From: an uncultured bacterium
GTDB lineage: Bacteria > Elusimicrobiota > Elusimicrobia > Elusimicrobiales > Elusimicrobiaceae
Direction of reading: 5' to 3'
Assembly (NCBI GenBank): GCA_949296525.1
Contig: CASFOP010000003.1
Location: 124,001 to 188,000 of the forward strand
Length of the DNA stretch: 64,000 nucleotides
The notes under the pieces were generated by a model. That model was not told where the DNA came from. It was given only the letters and a program-made list of their open reading frames with translations, and ran no database searches. A program made the translations under genes and the position numbers. This document shows, one piece after another, positions 34,373 through 41,555 of this stretch. How positions within the stretch are numbered: the stretch's first letter is position 1; each line of letters starts with the position of its first letter.

Positions 34373-34381
34373 ATTGTAGCA
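34373..34381 (-). promoter_or_regulatory. Extended -10 of tRNA-Pro
   Basis: TGCTACAAT on the minus strand, with 7 bases between the -10 and the mature 5' end of the tRNA. No good -35 is seen. Confidence 0.55.
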
Positions 34382-34401
34382 ATTTTGCCGCCGAAACAAA
34401 T

Positions 34402-34430
34402 AAAAAGAGGCCTTTGGGGCCTCTTTTTTG
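34402..34430. terminator. Bidirectional terminator between two tRNA genes
   Basis: AAAAGAGGCC / GGCCTCTTTT with a four-base loop and T runs on both strands. It serves the minus-strand CAT tRNA upstream. Confidence 0.85.
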
Positions 34431-34442
34431 TTAAAATTTACC

Positions 34443-34516
34443 TGCGCCCACCAGGACTTGAACCTGGAACCCACCGATTATGAGTCGGTTGCTCTAACCG
34501 ATTGAGCTATAGGCGC
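34443..34516 (-). tRNA. tRNA with CAT anticodon (elongator Met or Ile2)
   Basis: A 74-nt cloverleaf: acceptor GCGCCTA / TGGGCGC, anticodon arm ACCGA / TCGGT around CTCATAA, T arm CCAGG / CCTGG. It lacks the initiator D-stem signature. Elongator tRNA-Met and lysidine-modified tRNA-Ile2 share this anticodon, and I cannot separate them by eye. Confidence 0.88.
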
Positions 34517-34528
34517 GGAACTGCTTTT

Positions 34529-34537
34529 ATTATAACA
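34529..34537 (-). promoter_or_regulatory. Extended -10 of the CAT tRNA
   Basis: TGTTATAAT on the minus strand, 12 bases before the tRNA 5' end. It matches the extended -10 pattern of other genes in the window. Confidence 0.6.
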
Positions 34538-34584
34538 AATTGCCCGCCTGTTGTGTCTGTTCTTCCTGTTTTTTGGCCGGCCCC

Positions 34585-34613
34585 TTGCGCGGCGCGGCGC
34601 GAAATGCTAAAAT
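34585..34613 (+). promoter_or_regulatory. Promoter of tRNA-Gln
   Basis: TTGCGC, a 17-base spacer and TAAAAT preceded by TGC; 11 bases to the tRNA. Confidence 0.65.
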
Positions 34614-34624
34614 ATGTATGTTGA

Positions 34625-34698
34625 TCCGGGATGGTGTAATGGTAACACGGATGCCTCTGGAGCATTAATTCTAGGTTCGAGTCCTAGTCCCGGAACCA
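34625..34698 (+). tRNA. tRNA-Gln (CTG), CCA encoded
   Basis: Acceptor TCCGGGA / TCCCGGA, anticodon arm GATGC / GCATT around CTCTGGA (anticodon CTG), T arm with GGTTCGAGTCC, discriminator A and encoded CCA at 34696-34698. lysS lies downstream on the same strand. Confidence 0.93.
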
Positions 34699-34709
34699 GA
34701 TTTATTTGG

Positions 34710-34741
34710 GCCGCCGCCGGCGTAAGGCGGCGGCTTTTTTC
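34710..34741 (+). terminator. Strong terminator between tRNA-Gln and lysS
   Basis: A GCCGCCGCC / GGCGGCGGC stem with a short loop and then TTTTTTCTTT. The T run ends just before the lysS ribosome site (AGAGG) and about 10 bases before its ATG. Confidence 0.88.
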
Positions 34742-34754
34742 TTTAGAGGTCTTT

Positions 34755-36281
34755 ATGGAAAACACCGCCAAACCCGCTGAAAAACACAATAACGCGTTGG
34801 ACGAAATCATCGCCCAGCGTTATGCCGAAGCCGAGGAACTCAAAGCCTCCGGCCATAACCCCTATCCCAACCGCTGTGAGAAAAAACAAACCTGCGCCAA
34901 AGCCAAAAATTCGCCCGACGACGCCGAAGTATGCACCGCGGGGCGCCTGGTACAGCTGCGCCTGATGGGCAAGGCCGCCTTTGCGCATTTGCGTGATTTC
35001 TCCGGCAAAGTGCAGCTGTATGTGGCCAAAGACAACCTGGGCGAAGAAGCCTACACCTTCTTTAAAAAACACGTCGCCGTGGGAGATTTTGTATCCGTTA
35101 CGGGTCATATGTTCGTCACCAAAACCGGCGAACGCACGATTAAAGTACACAAGCTGGATTTAATTTCCAAAGCCATTCGTCCCATGCCCGAAAAATTCCA
35201 CGGCCTGCAGGATACGGAGGTGCGCTTTCGCAAACGCCACCTGGATTTAATCGCCAATGAGGACGTAAAAGATATTTTCGTCAAACGCGCCCACATCATT
35301 TCCTCCATACGCAAAACGCTGGACGAAAAAGGATTTTTGGAAGTGGAAACCCCCATCCTCACGCCCGACAGCGGCGGTGCGGTGGCGCGCCCGTTCCAAA
35401 CGTATCACAACGCGCTGAAAATGCCGCTGCGCCTGCGCATTGCGCTGGAATTGTATCACAAACGCCTGATTGTGGGCGGATTTGACCGCATTTATGAAAT
35501 CGGCCACATGTTCCGCAACGAGGGCATAGACACCACGCATAACCCCGAGTTTACCATGATGGAGCTGTACCAGGCGTACGGGGACGTGAACACCATGGCC
35601 GATTTGTTTGAAGAAATCCTGGCCAACGCCGCCAAGGCTATCGGGGTGGAAAAAGTAACCTACCGCGGCCAGGAAATCAATCTGGTGCCGCCGTATAAAC
35701 GCCTGTATATTCCACAGGCCTGGAAAGAAAAATTCGGCCAGGACATCCACGAAGTGTTGGACGGCCGCCAGTTTAAACGCGAGCCGCTGGCCAAACTGGC
35801 CAAAGAGCAGGGCATTTCCTTCTCCGCCTCCGATCCGGACAGCAAACTGTTTGACGAACTGTTTGAAACCAAACTGCTGGCGGGATACAACTGCCCCGTC
35901 ATCGCGCTGGATTATCCCACCGCGGTCAGCCCGTTCAGCAAAACCAAACCCGGCGACCCCGAAATCGTGGAACGCTTTGAAGCGTTTGTGTCCGGCAGTG
36001 AAATTGCCAACGCTTATACGGAGCTCAACGACCCCGCCGACCAATACCAACGTTTAAAAGACCAGGCGGCCGAAAAGGCCAAGGCCCAGGGCGAAGACGC
36101 AGAAAACGCCGATATTTTGGACGGCGATTATATTGAAGCGCTGGAATCGGGCATGCCTCCCACGGGCGGCATGGGCATCGGCATAGACCGTACGGTCATG
36201 CTGCTCACGGGGCAGGACTCCATACGCGAAATTATTTTCTTCCCCACGCTCAAAAAGCTGGAAGAAAAAGAAGAAAAGTAA
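34755..36281 (+). CDS. lysS: Lysyl-tRNA synthetase, class II
   Basis: Charges tRNA-Lys. The 508-residue class II enzyme has the N-terminal OB-fold anticodon-binding domain (about residues 70-175, with KAAFAHLRDFSGKVQLYV). The catalytic core carries motif 1 (FLEVETPILTPDSGGAVARPF), motif 2 (IYEIGHMFRNEGIDTTHNPEF) and motif 3 (GMGIGIDRTVMLLTG). I start at the ATG after AGAGGTCTTT; the upstream frame would read through the tRNA-Gln gene. A terminator hairpin sits immediately before the gene, so expression may depend on read-through or on an unseen promoter. Confidence 0.96.
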   Translation: MENTAKPAEKHNNALDEIIAQRYAEAEELKASGHNPYPNRCEKKQTCAKAKNSPDDAEVCTAGRLVQLRLMGKAAFAHLRDFSGKVQLYVAKDNLGEEAYTFFKKHVAVGDFVSVTGHMFVTKTGERTIKVHKLDLISKAIRPMPEKFHGLQDTEVRFRKRHLDLIANEDVKDIFVKRAHIISSIRKTLDEKGFLEVETPILTPDSGGAVARPFQTYHNALKMPLRLRIALELYHKRLIVGGFDRIYEIGHMFRNEGIDTTHNPEFTMMELYQAYGDVNTMADLFEEILANAAKAIGVEKVTYRGQEINLVPPYKRLYIPQAWKEKFGQDIHEVLDGRQFKREPLAKLAKEQGISFSASDPDSKLFDELFETKLLAGYNCPVIALDYPTAVSPFSKTKPGDPEIVERFEAFVSGSEIANAYTELNDPADQYQRLKDQAAEKAKAQGEDAENADILDGDYIEALESGMPPTGGMGIGIDRTVMLLTGQDSIREIIFFPTLKKLEEKEEK

Positions 36282-36285
36282 AATC

Positions 36286-36317
36286 TAAAAACCCCCGCTT
36301 TAGAGCGGGGGTTTTTA
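36286..36317 (+). terminator. Terminator after lysS
   Basis: AAAACCCCCGCT / AGCGGGGGTTTT with a short loop and T run, directly after the lysS stop. The stop codon of the converging pilin pseudogene falls in its T run. Confidence 0.9.
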
Positions 36318-36777
36318 AAAGCCCATGCTTTCGCAAATTTGTGCACATTTGAAATAGGTGTTAAAAACGACACCCCGCTCCGGGTTACTCCCGGCGAAGT
36401 GAAGAGGTCATAATACATACGGAACCAACTGGTTTCTTTCCCCTGCCAACAATTTCCACCCCTACCGCTTATATGCGCCTGGGTGCTGTTATCCGTGCCG
36501 GACAAATTATCCGCACATATACCATTGGAAAAACAGATATTTCCCAAACGACTTTTACCGAAAAGCCAAATATCCAACTCCCCGAGTCGTCCGTATAACT
36601 GCCGTTGGCCATATAATACCGCTCTTTGACTTCTCTAACGGTGTACATGGCCGGCAAAGCGCTATGCATCCGGCTTTTTAAAACGGCCGTTTCATACTGC
36701 GGCCAAGTAATGGCGGCCAGTATACCGATAATCAGTTCCACCACTAAAACTCTATCAGTGTAAAGGTCGCCCAACAT
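36315..36777 (-). pseudogene. Degraded type IV pilin gene (pilin pseudogene)
   Basis: Pilin fragments are recognisable in three frames. FTLIEF is followed after a lost base by LVVELIIGILAAITWPQYE and then ERYYMANGSYTDDSG. A second shift leads to ELDIWLFGKSRLGNICFSNG, and a third to NTYFKCAQICESMGF and a TAA stop. At least three frameshifts plus a disrupted helix (TWPQYE, with Trp in place of Val or Ala-Leu) make it non-functional. It has no poly-T promoter like the intact pilins. It lies just downstream of pilin 3 on the same strand and looks like a decayed tandem copy. Confidence 0.85.
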
Positions 36778-36854
36778 AGCTTTAGAGTGGCTTTCCCGTT
36801 TTATATATATTTTACCGCATTGCTCCAAACAGGCCCGTCCCCCCTCGCGGAAAG

Positions 36855-37367
36855 TTACAGAATCCCTTCAAAAGATTTGCACATTCGGATTCCAGTCTCC
36901 GTTCCGGACGCGCATACGATGCGCCCTGCATTACTGGTTCCGTTGTAATTATAAAAAAAATCCAGCACCGCTTCGGCTTTTGGATGACAGGCGCTGTAAG
37001 AAGTATTAAACGAGGGGCAATACATCACCATCAGCAGGCCGCTGGGCAGGCGGGAAGAACCCAGTGAATTATCCAAAAACCAATCTTTTCCACAGGAGGC
37101 GGAGTTGGACTCCCCGTCCGGGATTTTGCAGTCCCCGGGCAACTGTATATCCAAATCGGCCAGTTGGACGGCATATTCCCCATTAGCCATATAATACCTC
37201 TCCTGGGCCTCCTTAATAGCACGCGCCACAGGCATCATGGCCATGAAACGGCTTTTCAATACCGCCGTTTGATATTGCGGCACGGCAATGGCTGCCAAAA
37301 TACCGATAATTAAAACCACCACTAATAGCTCTATTAGGGTAAATGCGGCATTTTTCTTGTTCTTCAT
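36855..37367 (-). CDS. Type IV pilin-like protein (pilin 3)
   Basis: A 170-residue prepilin with leader MKNKKNAA, here with Ala in place of Gly before the F of FTLIELLVVVLIIGILAA. The head carries ERYYMANGEYAVQLADLDIQLPGDC and six or more cysteines, ending GIRMCKSFEGIL. Ala at -1 is tolerated by some prepilin peptidases. The start at MKNKK is chosen because the longer frame adds an unlikely hydrophobic leader; no Shine-Dalgarno is seen, but a TGATACCTT element ends 5 bases upstream. The poly-T tract here has 9 T. Confidence 0.87.
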   Translation of the reverse strand: MKNKKNAAFTLIELLVVVLIIGILAAIAVPQYQTAVLKSRFMAMMPVARAIKEAQERYYMANGEYAVQLADLDIQLPGDCKIPDGESNSASCGKDWFLDNSLGSSRLPSGLLMVMYCPSFNTSYSACHPKAEAVLDFFYNYNGTSNAGRIVCASGTETGIRMCKSFEGIL

Positions 37368-37372
37368 GCAAA

Positions 37373-37397
37373 AAGGTATCAAAAAAAAACGGGTCAA
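37373..37397 (-). promoter_or_regulatory. Promoter-like element of pilin 3 with a T9 spacer
   Basis: TTGACC, CG, nine T, GA, TACCTT on the minus strand, a 13-base spacing, then 5 bases to the ATG. Confidence 0.45.
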
Positions 37398-37437
37398 GGC
37401 GTGGTGATTAAACGGTAAAAAACACCGACAAAAAAGC

Positions 37438-37456
37438 AAACGGCCACGGCAAACGG
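37438..37456 (-). promoter_or_regulatory. Conserved upstream box of pilin promoters (copy 2)
   Basis: The same 19 bases as at 30658-30676, again upstream of a pilin TTGACC element (41 bases here, 24 there). Confidence 0.5.
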
Positions 37457-37468
37457 CACATCTATTAG

Positions 37469-37492
37469 GTCATGCCGAACTTGTTGCGGCAT
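37469..37492. repeat. REP-like extragenic palindrome (copy 2)
   Basis: GTCATGCCGAACTTG then TTGCGGCAT; arms ATGCCG / CGGCAT. It differs from copy 3 in both arms in a compensating way. Confidence 0.6.
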
Positions 37493-37505
37493 ATCCACCG
37501 CATAG

Positions 37506-37529
37506 GTCATGCTGAATTTATTTCAGCAT
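37506..37529. repeat. REP-like extragenic palindrome (copy 3)
   Basis: GTCATGCTGAATTTATTTCA then GCAT; arms ATGCTGAA / TTCAGCAT. It lies 37 bases after copy 2 and, like copy 1, is followed by CCCTC- or TCCTC-like sequence. Confidence 0.6.
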
Positions 37530-37600
37530 CCCCTCCGCTTATACATGATGCAAATCCCCGCGCCGGTGCCCGGAGAGGGGCTTATACGGAGCCGTAATTA

Positions 37601-37631
37601 CAAAAGCGGAGCAAACTTTTGTTTGCTCCGC
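37601..37631 (-). terminator. Terminator of the 2-oxoacid oxidoreductase operon
   Basis: GCGGAGCAAAC / GTTTGCTCCGC with a four-base loop, followed by TTTTG on the minus strand, 22 bases after the last gene. Confidence 0.85.
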
Positions 37632-37653
37632 CGCCATAAACGATACAAACCGT

Positions 37654-38190
37654 TTACTTCACATAATCAAACCCGGCCTGCAGGGCTTTTTTGTTCAGCT
37701 CCAGCATTTCGGGTTTGGCGCGTTTAAATACCTTTTTCATGGCGTGCACGATGCCTTCCACTTCCACCGCACCGGTCAGTTTGCAAAACGCTCCCAAAGC
37801 AACCAAATTGGCCACGCGGGGCGAACCGACCTGCTGTGCGATTTCATTGCACGGCACGCATACGGCTTTGATATCCGTGCGCGCGGGGCGGGAGTTAATC
37901 AGCGAGCTGTTGATAATCATCAGTCCGTCTTTTTTGAGTATCGGCTCAAACTTCGGCAGGGACGGCTCATTCATAATAATCACCGTATCCGGTGCCGACA
38001 CGATGGGCGTAAACACCTCTCCGTCCGTGACCACTACCGAGCAGTTGGCCGTGCCGCCGCGCATTTCCGGCCCGTAAGAGGGCAGCCAGCTGGCGTTCTT
38101 CTTTTCTTCCACACCCGCCTGCGCAAGCAAAATACCGGCGGAAACCACACCTTGTCCGCCGAAACCGGCTATTCTGATTCCCTGGTACAT
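37654..38190 (-). CDS. 2-oxoacid:ferredoxin oxidoreductase, gamma subunit
   Basis: A 178-residue gamma subunit (catalytic domain of pyruvate/ketoisovalerate oxidoreductase type) with IRIAGFGGQGVVSAGILLAQA at the start and the conserved SYGPEMRGGTANCSVV. It is the last gene of a four-gene operon (ferredoxin, alpha, beta, gamma) that oxidises a 2-oxoacid with CoA and reduces ferredoxin. Its ATG overlaps the beta stop (TAATG). The subunit layout fits 2-oxoglutarate (Kor) or branched-chain (Vor) enzymes; the substrate cannot be decided here. Confidence 0.92.
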   Translation of the reverse strand: MYQGIRIAGFGGQGVVSAGILLAQAGVEEKKNASWLPSYGPEMRGGTANCSVVVTDGEVFTPIVSAPDTVIIMNEPSLPKFEPILKKDGLMIINSSLINSRPARTDIKAVCVPCNEIAQQVGSPRVANLVALGAFCKLTGAVEVEGIVHAMKKVFKRAKPEMLELNKKALQAGFDYVK

Positions 38191-38933
38191 TAGTTGGCCC
38201 CCTCGTCTTTAAATACGCCCAGTGGATACTGGGTCATCATTTTGGTGCGCACAAACTCCAGCGATTTAAGCGGGTCCACGCCCCAGTTGGTCGGGCACTG
38301 GCTGAGCACTTCCACCATGGAAAAGCCCACGCCTTTGACCTGATTTTCAAAAGCCTTTTTAATGGCTTTTTTGGCCGCCATCACATGCTGCGGCGTGTCC
38401 ACCGCCACGCGTTCCAAATATTTGGCGCCCGTCAGCGCGCTGAGCATTTCGCATACGTTAATCGGCCAGCCCTGCAACAGCGGGTCGCGCCCTTTGGGGG
38501 CCGTGGTGGCCACCTGCCCCACCAGCGTGGTGGGGGCCATTTGGCCGCCGGTCATACCGTAAATGGCGTTGTTAATAAAAATCACGGTAATATGCTCGCT
38601 GCGCGCGGCCGCATGCACGATTTCGGCCATACCGATGGACGCCAAATCGCCGTCGCCCTGATAGGAAAACACAATGGCATCGGGGCGGGAGCGCTTGATA
38701 CCCGTGGCAATGGCCGGGCCGCGCCCGTGCGCGCCCTGTATCATATCGCAGGCAAAATAACTGTCAGCAAATACCGCACAGCCCACCGGCGCCACGCCGA
38801 TGACACGGTCGGCAATGCCCAGCTCATCTATGGCTTCAGCCATTAAGCGATGCACAATACCGTGGCCGCAGCCCGGGCAATAGTGCATGGGGACATCGGT
38901 TAAACTTTGGGGTTTTTTAGCAATCACGGTCAT
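38190..38933 (-). CDS. 2-oxoacid:ferredoxin oxidoreductase, beta subunit (TPP-binding)
   Basis: A 247-residue thiamine-diphosphate-binding subunit with MHYCPGCGHGIVHRLMAEAI near the start, the GDGDLASIGMAEIVHAA Mg/TPP motif and NNAIYGMTGGQMAPTT. CPGCGHG is typical of Kor/Vor beta subunits. The start at MTVIAKK is chosen because a strong GGGGGGAG site lies 6 bases upstream and its ATGA overlaps the alpha-subunit stop. Confidence 0.94.
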   Translation of the reverse strand: MTVIAKKPQSLTDVPMHYCPGCGHGIVHRLMAEAIDELGIADRVIGVAPVGCAVFADSYFACDMIQGAHGRGPAIATGIKRSRPDAIVFSYQGDGDLASIGMAEIVHAAARSEHITVIFINNAIYGMTGGQMAPTTLVGQVATTAPKGRDPLLQGWPINVCEMLSALTGAKYLERVAVDTPQHVMAAKKAIKKAFENQVKGVGFSMVEVLSQCPTNWGVDPLKSLEFVRTKMMTQYPLGVFKDEGAN

Positions 38934-40057
38934 TTGTTTCTCCCCCCTTTCCATTCAAATCCTTCACTGTATTTTTGCAGGTCAAACAAACCCTCGCCTT
39001 CGCCTTTTAAAGCGGAAGCAGCAGCGGTTAAAATGCTGTCCCCGCTCGGAATATCACCGGACGGATAAGCATTTAAATATACGGGCGCTTTGCCGTTGAC
39101 GGCCAGGCGTACGTCCTGCACCAGCTGGCCCAGGCTCTGCTCCACGGTCAGCACGGCTTTGACTTTGCCGGCCAGCTCGTTTAAACGCTTGGACGGGAAG
39201 GGCCACAGCGTAATCGGGCGCAGCAAGCCCAGCTTCAACCCTTTTTCATGGGCTTTGCTTAAGGCTTCCAGGCACGCGCGGGAAGAAAGCCCATACGCCA
39301 CCAGCAGCACATCGCAGTCTTCGGTGTTGCGTTCTTCAAAGCGCACCTCGTCGCGTTCCACCAGGCCATAGCGTTTGGCGCGGGCCCATACGTCGGCGGA
39401 CAGATTGTCGCCTTTATAAGAAAAGACATTGTTTTTCGGTGCGCCGTTTTTGTGTATGTCCAACGCCCAGTCAAATTTGCCCAGCGTTTTGGGGTCAATA
39501 GGGTCAAAATTGAAGCTCATGCTTTCCATCATCTGGCCCAAAATGCCGTCGGCCAAAATCATGGCCGGAATGCGGTATTTTTCGGAAAGTTCATAAGCCA
39601 TTTTGGGGAAATTGCCCAGTTCTTCCACGCTGTTGGGTGCAAATACAAAAATGTGATAATCCCCGTTGCCGCCGCCGCGGGTGGCCTGGAAATAATCCCC
39701 CTGCGCCCCAGCAATATTGCCCAAGCCCGGGCCGCCGCGCATCATATTGACAATCAGGCACGGCAAATCCGCGCTGGCCAGATAGGAAATACCTTCCTGT
39801 TTGAGGCTGACCCCGGGAGAGGACGAAGACGTCATCGCCCGCGTGCCGGTAGCCGCGGAACCGTACACCATATTAATGGCCGACACCTCGCTTTCGGCCT
39901 GCACAAAAGCGCCGCCCGCGTCGGCCATATGGGCCGCCATATATTCGGGCACTTCGTTCTGCGGGGTAATGGGATATCCGGCAAAGAAACGGCAACCGGC
40001 GCGTATGGCGCCCTCGGCCAGCGCTTCATTGCCCTTGCGTAATGTTTTTTCTGCCAT
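38930..40057 (-). CDS. 2-oxoacid:ferredoxin oxidoreductase, alpha subunit
   Basis: A 375-residue alpha subunit with EALAEGAIRAGCRFFAGYPITPQNEVPEYMA (seen in pieces), the SSSSPGVSLKQEGISYLA loop and a C-terminal transketolase-like domain (LLVAYGLSSRACLEAL, LRPITLWPFPSKRLNEL). I start at MAEKTLRKGNEAL, preceded by AAGAGGA. It is second in the operon after the ferredoxin gene. GYPITPQNEVPE is typical of Kor/Vor enzymes that lack the fused domains of large pyruvate:ferredoxin oxidoreductases. Confidence 0.94.
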   Translation of the reverse strand: MAEKTLRKGNEALAEGAIRAGCRFFAGYPITPQNEVPEYMAAHMADAGGAFVQAESEVSAINMVYGSAATGTRAMTSSSSPGVSLKQEGISYLASADLPCLIVNMMRGGPGLGNIAGAQGDYFQATRGGGNGDYHIFVFAPNSVEELGNFPKMAYELSEKYRIPAMILADGILGQMMESMSFNFDPIDPKTLGKFDWALDIHKNGAPKNNVFSYKGDNLSADVWARAKRYGLVERDEVRFEERNTEDCDVLLVAYGLSSRACLEALSKAHEKGLKLGLLRPITLWPFPSKRLNELAGKVKAVLTVEQSLGQLVQDVRLAVNGKAPVYLNAYPSGDIPSGDSILTAAASALKGEGEGLFDLQKYSEGFEWKGGRNK

Positions 40058-40074
40058 GTTTGTTCCTCTTAAAA

Positions 40075-40278
40075 TTATTTGATAACGGTAATGGCCACGT
40101 CCGGGCACACCATGTAGCACATCGTACAGCCGATGCAGTCCTGCGGGTTTACCATTTCGGCGGGGAAATAGCCTTTCTTGCTGATGATTTTAGACTTGCC
40201 CAGGCATTTTTTCGGGCAGGTATTGACGCACAGATAACACGCCTTGCAGCGGTTGGCGTCCACTTCTATTCTAGGCAT
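40075..40278 (-). CDS. 2[4Fe-4S] ferredoxin subunit of the 2-oxoacid oxidoreductase
   Basis: A 67-residue protein with two CxxCxxCxxxCP clusters (CKACYLCVNTCP, CIGCTMCYMVCP), each for one [4Fe-4S] centre. It is the first gene of the operon, with AAGGAGG before its ATG. It passes electrons from the TPP subunit to free ferredoxin. A TATACT -10 candidate lies at 40313-40318, back to back with the promoter of the plus-strand sulfoxide reductase gene. Confidence 0.93.
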   Translation of the reverse strand: MPRIEVDANRCKACYLCVNTCPKKCLGKSKIISKKGYFPAEMVNPQDCIGCTMCYMVCPDVAITVIK

Positions 40279-40359
40279 GGGGCCTCCTTCTTTCTCACTA
40301 ACACTCCATTAAAGTATATGTCTTTTTTTAGAGCCCGCGCAACAAAAAAACGGGTAATG

Positions 40360-40368
40360 TGTTATACT
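40360..40368 (+). promoter_or_regulatory. Extended -10 directly upstream of the fRMsr gene
   Basis: TGTTATACT with 6 bases between it and the ATG and no Shine-Dalgarno. It implies a leaderless mRNA. Confidence 0.6.
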
Positions 40369-40374
40369 GTTTCT

Positions 40375-40818
40375 ATGAATAAAACAGTCTTATATGCCTC
40401 TTTATTGCAGCAGGCCCGCGCGCTGGCGCTGGCGCATTTTGGACGCATAACCAACGCAGCCAATCTGGCCGCGCTGCTGTACCAAAACCTGCCGGATATC
40501 AACTGGGCGGGGTTTTATTTTTTGGACGGGGACATGCTGCGGCTGGGGCCTTTCCAGGGCAAGCCCGCCTGCGCGGAAATTCCTCTGGGCAAAGGCGTAT
40601 GCGGTACGGCCGTCGTGAAAGGGGAAACATTGATAGTGCCGGATGTACATGCTTTTGCGGGGCATATTGCATGCGACGCCGCTTCGCGCAGCGAAATTGT
40701 GGTGCCGCTGATGCAAAACGGCAAGCCGCGGGGCGTGCTGGATATGGACTCGCCCGTCTTAAACCGCTTTGACAAAGAAGACGCGCAGTTCCTGCACAAA
40801 ATAGCCTCCCTCTTGTAG
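40375..40818 (+). CDS. GAF-domain free-methionine-(R)-sulfoxide reductase
   Basis: A 147-residue single GAF domain that reduces free Met-(R)-sulfoxide, part of oxidative damage repair. It shows the family signature: WAGFYFLDGDMLRLGPFQGKPACAEIPLGKGVCGTAV (seen in pieces) with the two Cys, the catalytic HIACDAASRSEIVVPL Cys and LDMDSPVLNRFDKED. It resembles E. coli YebR (MsrC). I start at MNKTVLY; the longer frame would run back through the divergent ferredoxin promoter and has no support. No ribosome site is present (see the promoter entry). Confidence 0.92.
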   Translation: MNKTVLYASLLQQARALALAHFGRITNAANLAALLYQNLPDINWAGFYFLDGDMLRLGPFQGKPACAEIPLGKGVCGTAVVKGETLIVPDVHAFAGHIACDAASRSEIVVPLMQNGKPRGVLDMDSPVLNRFDKEDAQFLHKIASLL

Positions 40819-40828
40819 AGCGATAGCA

Positions 40829-41497
40829 TCAGGGCAGGCGGTAAAAACTCCACCGCCAAATGGAGCCGGCATAGGTCGCCCCAATGGCTTTGGTGCAGAA
40901 ATCGCCCCGTTCCCCGGGGAAAGGAGAGGCATCGCGCTCCACACAATACACCTCATCCGGCGTTACGCCCTCATACGCCGCGGAAAAAGGGATATATACA
41001 AATCCTGCGCAGGCATACGGCCCGTCTAAAAACAAATTAAACGCCACACCGCTGCCCCCGCCGTTCGGGGTGGTCAGGGAGGACTGCAAATTTTCATAAT
41101 ACAGCGTATCCGTGGCCGTTAAATTGCAATTTGTGGAAGAAGTACGGCCTTTTTGGGGCAGCTGTATATCCAGCTCGTCAAACCGGGAAGCATATACGCC
41201 GTTGGCCATATAATAAGACTGCTGGGCCTTCTTCAGCGCCTCCGCCCGGGACAGCAATTGTGCCGCACGGGCCCGCCACACCGCTTTGGTATATTGCGGC
41301 AAAGCGACAGCGGCCAGTATGCCGATAATCAACACCACGACTAAAAGTTCAATCAGTGTAAAACCGGCCCGCCGGAAGGCAGACAGGTGGGGTTTTGTAT
41401 GAAATTTGCCCCAAGCGGCTTTATGCATAAAGCCGCCTAAAACGCTTTTGGCAGGGCCTTTCCTGCAGGGGGTCATTTTTTGATAAATTTTGCTCAT
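40829..41497 (-). CDS. Type IV pilin-like protein (pilin 4)
   Basis: A prepilin whose mature part starts at RAG/FTLIELLVVVLIIGILAA and has the head motif QSYYMANGVYASRFDELDIQLPQKG with several cysteines. From the ATG in the inverted-repeat loop the leader is 45 residues (MSKIYQKMTPCRKG at its start). An internal ATG at 41428 with an AGGCGG site would give a 22-residue leader and is a good alternative start. The upstream region is almost identical to those of pilins 2 and 5. It lies 53 bases downstream of pilin 5, and its 3' end lies 10 bases from the converging fRMsr gene. Confidence 0.87.
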   Translation of the reverse strand: MSKIYQKMTPCRKGPAKSVLGGFMHKAAWGKFHTKPHLSAFRRAGFTLIELLVVVLIIGILAAVALPQYTKAVWRARAAQLLSRAEALKKAQQSYYMANGVYASRFDELDIQLPQKGRTSSTNCNLTATDTLYYENLQSSLTTPNGGGSGVAFNLFLDGPYACAGFVYIPFSAAYEGVTPDEVYCVERDASPFPGERGDFCTKAIGATYAGSIWRWSFYRLP

Positions 41498-41517
41498 ACG
41501 CAAAATTTATCAAAAAA
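41476..41517. repeat. Inverted repeat enclosing the pilin 4 start codon
   Basis: An 18-bp perfect stem (arm TTTTTTGATAAATTTTGC and its complement) with a 6-base loop containing ATG on the minus strand. Confidence 0.88.
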
Positions 41518-41531
41518 AAAAAACAATGCAA
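41504..41531 (-). promoter_or_regulatory. Promoter-like element of pilin 4 with a T12 spacer
   Basis: TTGCAT, TG, twelve T, GA, TAAATT, then 6 bases to the ATG at 41497. It has the same T number as pilins 2 and 5. Confidence 0.5.
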
Positions 41532-41555
41532 GGCCTTGTATGCCAAAGGACCGCT

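Noticed and set aside
34294..34474. N-terminal extension of the C39-like protein through the tRNA-Pro gene
   Set aside because: The extended frame encodes the complement of a perfect tRNA cloverleaf; the start at 34279 gives a plausible protein.
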